A DNA stretch of 45,222 bases from Streptomyces sp. WAC 04229 (GTDB lineage: Bacteria > Actinomycetota > Actinomycetes > Streptomycetales > Streptomycetaceae): contig NZ_QHJH01000045.1 in NCBI RefSeq assembly GCF_003947455.1, forward strand, positions 1 to 45,222, written 5' to 3'. Numbering within the stretch: the first letter of the stretch is position 1; every line of letters starts with the position of its first letter. The notes under the pieces are model-generated. The model was given only the letters and a program-made list of their open reading frames with translations. It did no database searches and was not told where the DNA came from. A program made the translations under genes and the position numbers. Positions 38,480-45,222 of the stretch are shown in pieces.

Positions 38480-40306
38480 ATGCAGGACCGGAGTCTTTCC
38501 CGACGAACCGTGCTCGCCTCCGCGACCGTGGTCGCCGCGGGCGCGACGGCCGTCTCGGGTGTGGCAGCCACCCCGGCGGTCGCCCACTCGCGCGACCGCC
38601 GCCTCAAGAAGATCATCTCCAGGATGAGCGTCGAGGCGAAGATCGGCCAGCTGTTCGTGCCGTACTTCTACGGTACGTCGGCGACTTCCCCCAGCCCGCT
38701 CGACCAGGACCGCAACCTCAAGGAACTCGGCGTCCGCACCGTGGCCGAGCTCATCGCCAAGTACCAGGTCGGCGGGGTCATCTACTTCTCCGGCTGGGCG
38801 AACAACATCCAGGACCCCCGCCAGGTCGCGGACCTCAGCAACGGTGTGCAGCGGGCCTCGCTCGCGCTGCCCACCCCCATCCCCTCCCTGATCTCCATCG
38901 ACCAGGAGCACGGCGTCAACGTCCGCATCGGCAGCGGCGCCACCCAGCTGCCGGGCGCGATGGCGCTCGGCGCGGGCCGCTCGCTCTCCGACGCGCGCAC
39001 CGCCGGCTGGATATCGGGCACCGAACTCGCCGCCCTCGGCATCCATCAGAACTTCGCGCCGGTCGCCGACGTCAACGTCAACCCGGCCAACCCCATCATC
39101 AACGTCCGCTCCTTCGGCGCCGACGCCCGCGAGGTCGGTCGCATGGTGGGCGCGCAGGTGACGGGTTATCAGCGGGCCGGTGTCGTGGCCTGCGCCAAGC
39201 ACTTCCCGGGCCACGGGGACACCGGCGAGGACAGCCACACCGGGCTGCCCGTGATCACCCACACCCGCGAGGAGTGGGAGCGCATCGACGCCCCGCCCTT
39301 CCGGGCCGCGATCGCCGCCGGCGTCGACTCGATCATGACCGCGCACCTCCAGGTCCCGGCGCTCGACCCCAGCAACGAGCCCGCCACCCTGTCGCCCGCC
39401 ATCCTCCAGGGCGTGCTCCGCGACGAACTCGGCTTCGACGGTGTGATCGTCACCGACGCCCTCAACATGCAGGGCGTACGCACCAAGTACGGCGACGACC
39501 GCGTGCCGGTCCTCGCCCTCAAGGCCGGCGTCGACCAACTGCTCTTCCCGCCGAACATGGACGTCGCCTTCAACGGTGTGCTGGCCGCCGTCCGGGGAGG
39601 GGAGATCACCGAGGACCGCCTCGACGCATCGGTCCTGCGCGTCCTGCGGATCAAGGACAAGGCCGGCCTGCTCGGCGGCAGCCCCTACGTGTCGCAGAGG
39701 GAGGTCGACCGGGTCGTCGGCGCCCGGGGCCACCAGCGCGCCGCCGCCCGTATCGCCGAGCGCACCACCACCCTGCTGGTCAACGAGGACGACACGCTCC
39801 CGCTGCGCCGCGGGCAGCGGAGGCTGCTCGTGGTCGGCGCCAGCCCGGCCTTCCCGACCGACGCCGACCGCACCACGGTGCCCGAGCTGGCCAAGGCGTT
39901 CGGTGAACTGGGCTACGGCACCACCCACCTGGCCACCGGCCGGACACCCGACGCGGCGAAGATCGACGAAGCCGTGGCCGCCGCGCGGGGACGGGACGCG
40001 GTGGTGGTCACCACGGACAACGTCGGTGCCACCAGCGCGCAGCGCACCCTGGTCTCCCGGCTGCTCGCGACCGGCGTCCCCGTCGTCCACCTCGCGGTGC
40101 GCAACCCCTACGACATCGCCCACCTCGGCGACGTCCGGGCCTCACTGGTCTCCTACTGCTGGACCGAGGTCGAACTGCGCGCTGCGGCCCGGGTGATCGC
40201 CGGGCGGGTCGATCCGCGGGGCAAGCTGCCCGTGCCCGTCCAGCGGGCCGACGATCCGGCCAGGGTCCTCTTCCGCATGGGACACGGCCTGTCGTACGAC
40301 GACTGA
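38480..40306 (+). CDS. Secreted GH3 beta-N-acetylhexosaminidase (NagZ-like)
   Basis: A 608-residue family 3 glycoside hydrolase with a Tat signal (SRRTVLASATVVAAGA, residues about 6-25) and Ala-x-Ala cleavage signals. CAKHFPGHGDTGEDSHTGLP is the His-Asp/Ser-His loop specific to NagZ-type N-acetylhexosaminidases. VTDALNMQGV carries the nucleophile Asp. A C-terminal GH3 domain follows. It probably removes GlcNAc from peptidoglycan or chitin fragments outside the cell. The ATG at 38480 follows GGGAGGAG. A dre-like site upstream suggests DasR control. Confidence 0.88.
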   Translation: MQDRSLSRRTVLASATVVAAGATAVSGVAATPAVAHSRDRRLKKIISRMSVEAKIGQLFVPYFYGTSATSPSPLDQDRNLKELGVRTVAELIAKYQVGGVIYFSGWANNIQDPRQVADLSNGVQRASLALPTPIPSLISIDQEHGVNVRIGSGATQLPGAMALGAGRSLSDARTAGWISGTELAALGIHQNFAPVADVNVNPANPIINVRSFGADAREVGRMVGAQVTGYQRAGVVACAKHFPGHGDTGEDSHTGLPVITHTREEWERIDAPPFRAAIAAGVDSIMTAHLQVPALDPSNEPATLSPAILQGVLRDELGFDGVIVTDALNMQGVRTKYGDDRVPVLALKAGVDQLLFPPNMDVAFNGVLAAVRGGEITEDRLDASVLRVLRIKDKAGLLGGSPYVSQREVDRVVGARGHQRAAARIAERTTTLLVNEDDTLPLRRGQRRLLVVGASPAFPTDADRTTVPELAKAFGELGYGTTHLATGRTPDAAKIDEAVAAARGRDAVVVTTDNVGATSAQRTLVSRLLATGVPVVHLAVRNPYDIAHLGDVRASLVSYCWTEVELRAAARVIAGRVDPRGKLPVPVQRADDPARVLFRMGHGLSYDD

Positions 40307-40348
40307 GGTCGGCACGGCCGCACGGATGCCGGCTCCGGTGCTTCCGCT

Positions 40349-41860
40349 TCAGGGGGCGTCGGGCCGGCCGCCGCGGCTCGCGCCCGGTTCGGCCGCGCAG
40401 GCCCGGTCGGTTCGCGGGCGCTCCCCGGTGACCAGGAAAGCGGTCGTCGCGTCGTTGAGGCAGCGGTTCTTCAGGTAGAGGTAGGCGAGGTGCCCGCCCT
40501 GGTCCGCGGTGATCATCCGCGCCCGCTCGCCGAAGGCCGCGCGCAGTGCGCGGGCACCGGACAGCGGCGTGGACGGGTCGCGCAGGTTCTGCACGATCAG
40601 CACGTTTGACGGTCCCCGGTCGCTGATCCGCACGGGCGGCTCGGACGGTTCCGTCGGCCAGAACGCGCAGGGCCAGATGTTCGCCGCCGCCGCGCCGAAC
40701 ATCGGGTGCCGGACGCGGTCGGTCCCGACGTTGCGCTGGTACGTGGCGACCGACTCCGGCCAGTCGCGGTCGTTGCAGAGCACGGCGAGCTGACCGGCGG
40801 CGGGGTTGTCGGCCGGCTGCCCGGGCGGCACCTCGACGGGCGGTGTCGGCGGGAGGGCCCGTCCGGTGTCGACGGCCTGCCAGATCTCCGCCAGTTCGGG
40901 CAGCCACAGGTCCAGGTAGAGCCGCTCGAACGTGACCTTGCGGAACTTCTTGCCGTCGAATCCGTCCGGCCTCGGCTCCGCGTCCAGCCGGGCGGCGAGC
41001 TCGAAGTACTTCTCCCTGATCCGCTCCACCGAGGTGCCGAAGCCGTACTCCGGATGTTCCGACAGGTACGTCGCGAAGTCGGGGAACCTGTCCTCGACGC
41101 CCTCCCCGAATCCGCGGGTGGCCGACGGTCCGCTGCCTTCGGGGCCCATCGCGCTGTCGAGCACGAACTGCGCGCTCCGGCGCGGGAACAGCGTGGTGTA
41201 GACGGACCCGAGGTAGGTGCCGTAGGAGACGCCCAGGTAGGAGATCTTCGGCTCGCCCAGGGCGGCGCGGATCCGGTCCATGTCACGGGCGGTGTTGGCC
41301 GTGCTGATGTGGGGCAGCAGGGAAGCCGTCGCCGCCGAACCGCACTTCTCGGCGACCTCGGCGGCGTGCTCGGCCTGCCGGGCCACGTCGGCCCGGTTCA
41401 GCGCGTAGTCGGGGACGTTCGCCGTCGCCGTCGCCTCCCCCTCCAGGCCGCAGGTCACCGGCGCGCTGTAGCCGACGCCTCGGGGGTCGAAGCCGATCAC
41501 GTCGTAGGTGTCGAGCACGCTCTGCGGCACGCCGTAGTACTTCAGCACCAGCGGGTAGCTCAGGCCGGGCGCCCCCGGTCCGCCGGCGTTCGTGAACAGC
41601 ACGCCTCGGCGCCTTTCGGAGTTCGTGCTCGCCAGGCGTGAGATCGCGACGTCGATCTTCCTGCCGTCGGGGTTCCGGTAGTCCAGCGGCACCTTGAGTG
41701 TGCCGCACTCCAGTCTCGGCAGTGGGGTGCCGGGGCACTCTCCCCAGCTGATCCGGCCGGGGGGCGCCGTCGCGCTCGGTGCCGTCTGCGCGGAGGCGCC
41801 CTGCCAGGTGAGCAGCGCCACCATGAGGGTGGCGAGGACCCCGACGAGAAGCTTTCGCAT
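40349..41860 (-). CDS. Secreted alpha/beta hydrolase (tripeptidyl aminopeptidase/SlpD-like)
   Basis: A 503-residue protein with a Sec signal peptide (MRKLLVGVLATLMVALL, cleavage near ASA-Q). The oxyanion loop is FTNAGGPGAPG, YDVIGFDPRGVGYS is family-typical, the nucleophile elbow is YLGVSYGTYLG and the C-terminal TAP-like domain has the histidine in DQGGHLAYL. Such enzymes cleave N-terminal tripeptides from exported proteins. It converges with the GH3 gene. The ATG at 41860 is fixed by the signal peptide. It has no visible link to the cluster. Confidence 0.85.
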   Translation of the reverse strand: MRKLLVGVLATLMVALLTWQGASAQTAPSATAPPGRISWGECPGTPLPRLECGTLKVPLDYRNPDGRKIDVAISRLASTNSERRRGVLFTNAGGPGAPGLSYPLVLKYYGVPQSVLDTYDVIGFDPRGVGYSAPVTCGLEGEATATANVPDYALNRADVARQAEHAAEVAEKCGSAATASLLPHISTANTARDMDRIRAALGEPKISYLGVSYGTYLGSVYTTLFPRRSAQFVLDSAMGPEGSGPSATRGFGEGVEDRFPDFATYLSEHPEYGFGTSVERIREKYFELAARLDAEPRPDGFDGKKFRKVTFERLYLDLWLPELAEIWQAVDTGRALPPTPPVEVPPGQPADNPAAGQLAVLCNDRDWPESVATYQRNVGTDRVRHPMFGAAAANIWPCAFWPTEPSEPPVRISDRGPSNVLIVQNLRDPSTPLSGARALRAAFGERARMITADQGGHLAYLYLKNRCLNDATTAFLVTGERPRTDRACAAEPGASRGGRPDAP

Positions 41861-41915
41861 GCAGTACTCCTTGCTCTTTGCTTTGTGGAGCGTGGTGTGG
41901 GGGGGCAGGGGCGGG

Positions 41916-42572
41916 TCAGCCCGCCGCGCCGTCGAGGAGTCGGCTGTAGCGGAGCCGCAGGGCACGCTCCGTGCTGGCCGTCACCGTGATGAGGCCGGCC
42001 ACGGTGTTGCCCCAGGCCGGCAGGTCGACGGGCGCGGTGAAGGTCCCGCCGACGTGCCGGGCGATCTCCTCCGGCCGGGTGAGCTGTTCGGCGAGCTGCG
42101 TGAGGACGAGGAACAGGCCGACGAGGAGCACGACCGCCGAGAGGAAGTCGACGGCGCGGCTCACCACGGGGTGCTTGCGGTCGAAGTGGGCGCGGCGCCC
42201 TTCGGCCGAGTCGCGGTCGGGGACGAGTGGGTACTCGGTCCCGTCGTCGGTGACGTAGTGGCAACGCTTGAGCCCGAACTCGCTCCGCCTCACCTCCACG
42301 ACGCCGCCCGGGACGGGGAAGGCGGCGGGGAGCTTCGACTCGGCGTGCTGCCTGCCGTCGAGGTACAGCTGGGCGCTGACCCTGCCGGAGTCGTCGCTCT
42401 TCCCGTGCCTGACGTCGACGGCGTAGACGCTGCGGCCGCCGTCGTCGTTCGGCAGCCGGAGGTAGAACAGGGCGCGGAACGGCAACTGCCACCAACGGAA
42501 AGGCTTCAGCGCCCGCCCGTCCCCCGGCCTGACCCGACCCATGGCCCGCCTTCGGCGCACGTCGTCGAACAT
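41916..42572 (-). CDS. Predicted membrane protein, unknown function
   Basis: A 218-residue protein. A basic N-terminus (MFDDVRRRRAMGR) is followed by a hydrophilic ~120-residue region and a strongly hydrophobic segment (VDFLSAVVLLVGLFLVLTQL, about residues 140-160). A second weaker one lies near 185-200 (NTVAGLITVTAS). I do not recognise the family. It sits 56 bp upstream of the secreted hydrolase on the same strand and diverges from a two-component system at 42774. Confidence 0.7.
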   Translation of the reverse strand: MFDDVRRRRAMGRVRPGDGRALKPFRWWQLPFRALFYLRLPNDDGGRSVYAVDVRHGKSDDSGRVSAQLYLDGRQHAESKLPAAFPVPGGVVEVRRSEFGLKRCHYVTDDGTEYPLVPDRDSAEGRRAHFDRKHPVVSRAVDFLSAVVLLVGLFLVLTQLAEQLTRPEEIARHVGGTFTAPVDLPAWGNTVAGLITVTASTERALRLRYSRLLDGAAG

Positions 42573-42773
42573 GCCTCCCACTCCCTCTGCTCGCTTCGCC
42601 TTCGGTTGTGTCCCGGCGCTGGAGGGAGTCTGTTCGTGCGGCGCGGCCCCGCACATCGGCCCGGCGGACCGGAACGTCTTGGACCACGGGCGAGGCGGGA
42701 ATTCGACTTTGGTCTAGGGCGTCTCAGTCCTCGGGCCGAGTCACCGGCGCGACTGTTTCGCGATAATGGCCTG

Positions 42774-43958
42774 GTGAACATGGACGTCGCACCACGGCTC
42801 GGGTGGTGGCAGCAGACCTGGCGGCTGACGGCGGCCGCGGCCCTTGGCCTGGTGCTCTGGATCACCACCGGCGTGGCGGTGTCGAACGGGCCGGCGGGCG
42901 AACCCGGTACCTGGTACTTCGTCGGCGATCCACTGGTGGCTCTCGGGTGCCTGACGGCGCTCGTGTGGCGACGGCGGTTCCCGGTCGCCGTCGCCCTGGG
43001 AGTCACGGCCGCCTCGACCGTGTCGGTCATGTCCACCGGCGCCACGCTGTTGGCACTGGCGTCGGTCTCCACCCGTCGTCGTCCGGTGGAGATCGCGGTC
43101 GTCGTGGCGGTCCACCTGACCGCGTCGCAGTTCGGCGCCGGGCTCTACCCGATCGAGACCCCTCCCGGAGCCTTCTGGTACCAGGTCGCCACGCCGTTCC
43201 TGACCGCGGGCATCGCGGTGGCGATGGGCATGGCCGTCGGGGCCCGGCGCGTCGAGGTGCGGTCCCTGCGGGAGCGGGCGGAGAGCGCGGAGCGGGAGCA
43301 GTCCGCGCGGGCGGCGCAGGCGCGGGCCCTGGAACGCAACCGGATCGCCCGCGAGATGCACGACGTCCTCGCCCACCGCATCTCCCTGGTCGCCATGCAG
43401 GCCGGCGTGCTGGACCACCGCCGGGATCTCAAGGCCGAGGAGAACCGCGTACTGGTCCGCGGCATCGCCGAGGGGTCCCACCTCGCCCTGGAGGAGCTAC
43501 GGGACGTCCTCGGCGTGCTCCGGGCCGACCCCGGTCTCCCGGAACCGCCGCAGCCCTCGCTGGACGGCGTCCCCGACCTGGTGGCCGACGCCCGCGCGTC
43601 CGGGCTGGACGCCACGCTCGCCGGCACCGTGACGGGGACGCCGCCCGACCTCGTCGGCCGCACCGGCTACCGGGTCGTCCAGGAGGGGCTGACCAACGCC
43701 GCCAAGCACGCCCCGGACGCGCGCATCCGCATCACCCTGGAAGGAGCGGCGGGCGACAGCCTCCGGGTGAGCGTCCGCAACTCCCCGTCGACCACGACGG
43801 CCGCGAAGCCGCCGGCGTCGGGATTCGGCCTGCTCGGCCTCGGCGAGCGTGTCGACCTCGCCGGCGGAGAGCTGCGCCACCACCCCACACGGGACGACGG
43901 CTACCTCCTCAGCGCACAACTGCCCTGGCCGAGCCCCACACACGAAAAGGGAGCATGA
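42774..43958 (+). CDS. NarL-class sensor histidine kinase
   Basis: A 394-residue membrane kinase. The N-terminal ~150 residues form about five hydrophobic segments, then a coiled coil. The HisKA_3 motif RIAREMHDVLAHRISLVAMQ carries the phospho-acceptor His, and QEGLTNAAKHAPDA (N-box) and GFGLLGLGERV (G-box) form the ATPase domain. The start is the GTG at 42774 or the ATG at 42780. It pairs with the response regulator directly downstream. Confidence 0.88.
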   Translation: MNMDVAPRLGWWQQTWRLTAAAALGLVLWITTGVAVSNGPAGEPGTWYFVGDPLVALGCLTALVWRRRFPVAVALGVTAASTVSVMSTGATLLALASVSTRRRPVEIAVVVAVHLTASQFGAGLYPIETPPGAFWYQVATPFLTAGIAVAMGMAVGARRVEVRSLRERAESAEREQSARAAQARALERNRIAREMHDVLAHRISLVAMQAGVLDHRRDLKAEENRVLVRGIAEGSHLALEELRDVLGVLRADPGLPEPPQPSLDGVPDLVADARASGLDATLAGTVTGTPPDLVGRTGYRVVQEGLTNAAKHAPDARIRITLEGAAGDSLRVSVRNSPSTTTAAKPPASGFGLLGLGERVDLAGGELRHHPTRDDGYLLSAQLPWPSPTHEKGA

Positions 43959-44636
43959 GTGGACAGCGAGCGGGAGCCGGTGCGGGTCGTCGTAGTCGAC
44001 GACGAACAGCTGGTGCGCATGGCGCTGCGGCTCGTCATCGACGGCGAACCGGACCTGACCGTCGTCGCGGAGGCGGCCGACGGCGACACGGCGATCGCCG
44101 TGGTGGACGAACACCGGCCGGACGTCGTGCTGATGGACGTGCGGATGCCCGGCCGTGACGGTCTCAGCGCCACCCGGGAGCTGCTCACCCGGCCGGCGCC
44201 GCCGCGGGTGCTGATCCTCACCACCTTCGACTCCGACGATCTGGTGCTCGGCGCCCTGCGCACCGGAGCGCTCGGGTTCGTCCTCAAGGACACCCAGCCG
44301 CCGCAGCTCCTCGAAGCGGTGCGGACGGTCGCGGACGGCAATCCCGTCCTGTCTCCGGCCGCCACGGCCCGGGTGATCGCCGCGGCCACCGGTCCGCACT
44401 CCTCGCACGCCCGCGACTCCTCGCGCGACGCCGCGCGGAAGCAGCTGGCCACGTTGACCGAACGGGAACTCGACACCGCCCGGGCCATCGCCGACGGGCT
44501 GGGCAACCCGGAGATCGCCCGGCGGCTGCACATCAGCGTGGCGACGGTCAAGGCGCACACCGGCAGTCTGTTCGCCAAGCTGGCGGTCGAGAACCGGGTG
44601 CAGATCGCCCTCCTGGTGCGTGACGCCGAGGGGTGA
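43959..44636 (+). CDS. NarL/LuxR-family response regulator
   Basis: A 225-residue regulator. The receiver domain has the acidic pair in VVVDDEQLV, the phosphorylated Asp in VVLMDVRMPG, and conserved Thr and Lys (TTFDS, LKDTQ). The C-terminal LuxR HTH runs TERELDTARAIADGLGNPEIA to TVKAHTGSLF. The GTG start follows the kinase stop directly. Its targets are unknown; the divergent membrane protein or hydrolase is possible. Confidence 0.9.
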   Translation: MDSEREPVRVVVVDDEQLVRMALRLVIDGEPDLTVVAEAADGDTAIAVVDEHRPDVVLMDVRMPGRDGLSATRELLTRPAPPRVLILTTFDSDDLVLGALRTGALGFVLKDTQPPQLLEAVRTVADGNPVLSPAATARVIAAATGPHSSHARDSSRDAARKQLATLTERELDTARAIADGLGNPEIARRLHISVATVKAHTGSLFAKLAVENRVQIALLVRDAEG

Positions 44637-44666
44637 CCCCTGGCAGGAGTGGCCGCTGACGGCCGG

Positions 44667-45222
44667 TCAGAGGTCGTCGGACGAACCCAGGCCGGTGAGG
44701 GCACCCACCGGGTCGAGGTCGGGGGTGCCCCGTGGCCACCAGTCCTCCCGGCCGGGCTCCGACTCGTAGGCGTACCAGAGCCCTGACCGGCCGAGCCGGA
44801 GCTGGACATGGCCTCCGGGATGGGTGAGGCGGTTGCGCCAGGGCCGGAACGCGGGGAGGTCGGCGGCGAGCAGCAGGGGGCGGGCCCGGTCGAAGCGGCC
44901 GGCCGGCGGGTCCCAGGCCTCCTCCAGTACGTCCAGGCCGTCGGCGCCGCCCTGTCGCCAGGCCGCCACGGCGCGCGCCAGGTCGGCCTGGTCCCGGCCC
45001 GCCGCGCCGGCCAGGGAGGCGTAGAGCGCCCGGGTGCCGGCGGTGAGACCGGAGCCGGGGCGGGCCGCGGCGAGACGGGCGGCGTCCTGCCAGAGCGTCA
45101 GCCCGCCCACCGGGTCACGGCCGGTGGTGAGCAGGGCGTGGGCGCGAGCGGCGGCGTCGGTGGCCAGCTGGTCCAGCGCGAAGGGGTCGGGTCCGCCGGG
45201 TGCCGCGGGGTAGGCCGGGGGT
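44667..45222 (-). CDS. Unidentified protein, C-terminal part (partial)
   Basis: The frame is open from the stop at 44667 to the window edge. The GTG at 45110 is unlikely to be the start because protein-like sequence (FALDQLATDAAARAHALLTT) continues upstream. The visible ~184 residues are Ala/Arg/Leu-rich and helical, then end in a beta-rich stretch (HVQLRLGRSGLWYAYES, GREDWWPRG). It resembles the C-terminal region of long actinobacterial proteins of unclear function, possibly a SWIM-zinc-finger type, but I cannot confirm this. It converges with the response regulator. Confidence 0.55.
   Translation of the reverse strand, partial: PPAYPAAPGGPDPFALDQLATDAAARAHALLTTGRDPVGGLTLWQDAARLAAARPGSGLTAGTRALYASLAGAAGRDQADLARAVAAWRQGGADGLDVLEEAWDPPAGRFDRARPLLLAADLPAFRPWRNRLTHPGGHVQLRLGRSGLWYAYESEPGREDWWPRGTPDLDPVGALTGLGSSDDL

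Noticed and set aside
42707..42720. Second DasR-like site (TTTGGTCTAGGGC) before the histidine kinase
   Set aside because: Only one half of the palindrome matches and the downstream gene has no GlcNAc link.
1..45222. tRNA, rRNA, CRISPR arrays, insertion sequences, integrase or attachment sites
   Set aside because: None seen; no transposase-like frame, direct-repeat pair or cloverleaf pattern could be supported by eye.

Overview
The window is high-GC actinobacterial DNA, almost certainly Streptomyces or a close relative. The evidence is heavy G/C third-position use, frequent GTG/TTG starts and 4-bp ATGA/GTGA overlaps. It also carries SpoIIE/STAS/RsbW-type partner-switching genes, a Tat-exported GH3 enzyme behind a DasR-like site, and typical Streptomyces exporters and two-component genes. 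No rRNA, tRNA, CRISPR array or insertion sequence was seen.

Left flank (1-9346): a partial AraC-type regulator diverges from a fosmidomycin-resistance-like MFS exporter. Next come two partner-switching modules. The first, on the plus strand (1771-5483), holds a PAS/GAF/SpoIIE phosphatase, a cobalamin-binding protein with the CarH-type W-x9-EH signature, a STAS protein and a MarR regulator. The second, on the minus strand (7632-5528), holds a SpoIIE-like phosphatase, a STAS protein and an RsbW-like ATPase. A GH4 glycosidase and a degraded DeoR regulator close this flank.

Centre (about 9452-38266): a biosynthetic gene cluster that I do not recognise as a known one. (a) A minus-strand acyl-loading set: DinB-like protein, ACP, divergent diiron protein, AcpS, hotdog thioesterase and FAAL-like ligase. 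(b) A full 4-hydroxyphenylglycine (Hpg) supply route: prephenate dehydrogenase, 4-hydroxymandelate synthase, hydroxymandelate oxidase and an HpgT-like aminotransferase, with no NRPS in the window. (c) A CreE-like flavin monooxygenase and a CreD-like lyase, the pair that turns L-aspartate into nitrous acid via nitrosuccinate. (d) One ketosynthase, a second ACP, two more adenylating enzymes (one a candidate nitrite-using diazotase), a PhyH-type oxygenase, an Sfp-type PPTase, a canonical acyl-ACP desaturase with a ferredoxin, and an InhA/FabI-type enoyl reductase. (e) A DHA2 exporter, a patatin-like protein, a 54-residue small protein, two paralogous alpha/beta hydrolases and two paralogous TetR regulators. 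Closely related palindromes lie at seven places in the intergenic regions and, at four promoters, sit directly upstream of the -10 box. This suggests a single TetR-controlled regulon.

Working model (inference): Hpg or an Hpg-derived keto acid and an unsaturated acyl chain are activated on stand-alone ACPs. The ketosynthase joins or extends them, and enzymatically made nitrite installs an N-N function (diazo, azo or a ring formed from one). The FabI-like protein is either the enoyl reductase of the chain or a self-resistance target copy.

Right flank (38364-45222): ordinary chromosomal genes. They are a NagZ-like GH3 enzyme with an upstream dre-like site, a secreted peptidase-type hydrolase, a membrane protein, a NarL-type two-component system and a partial unidentified gene.
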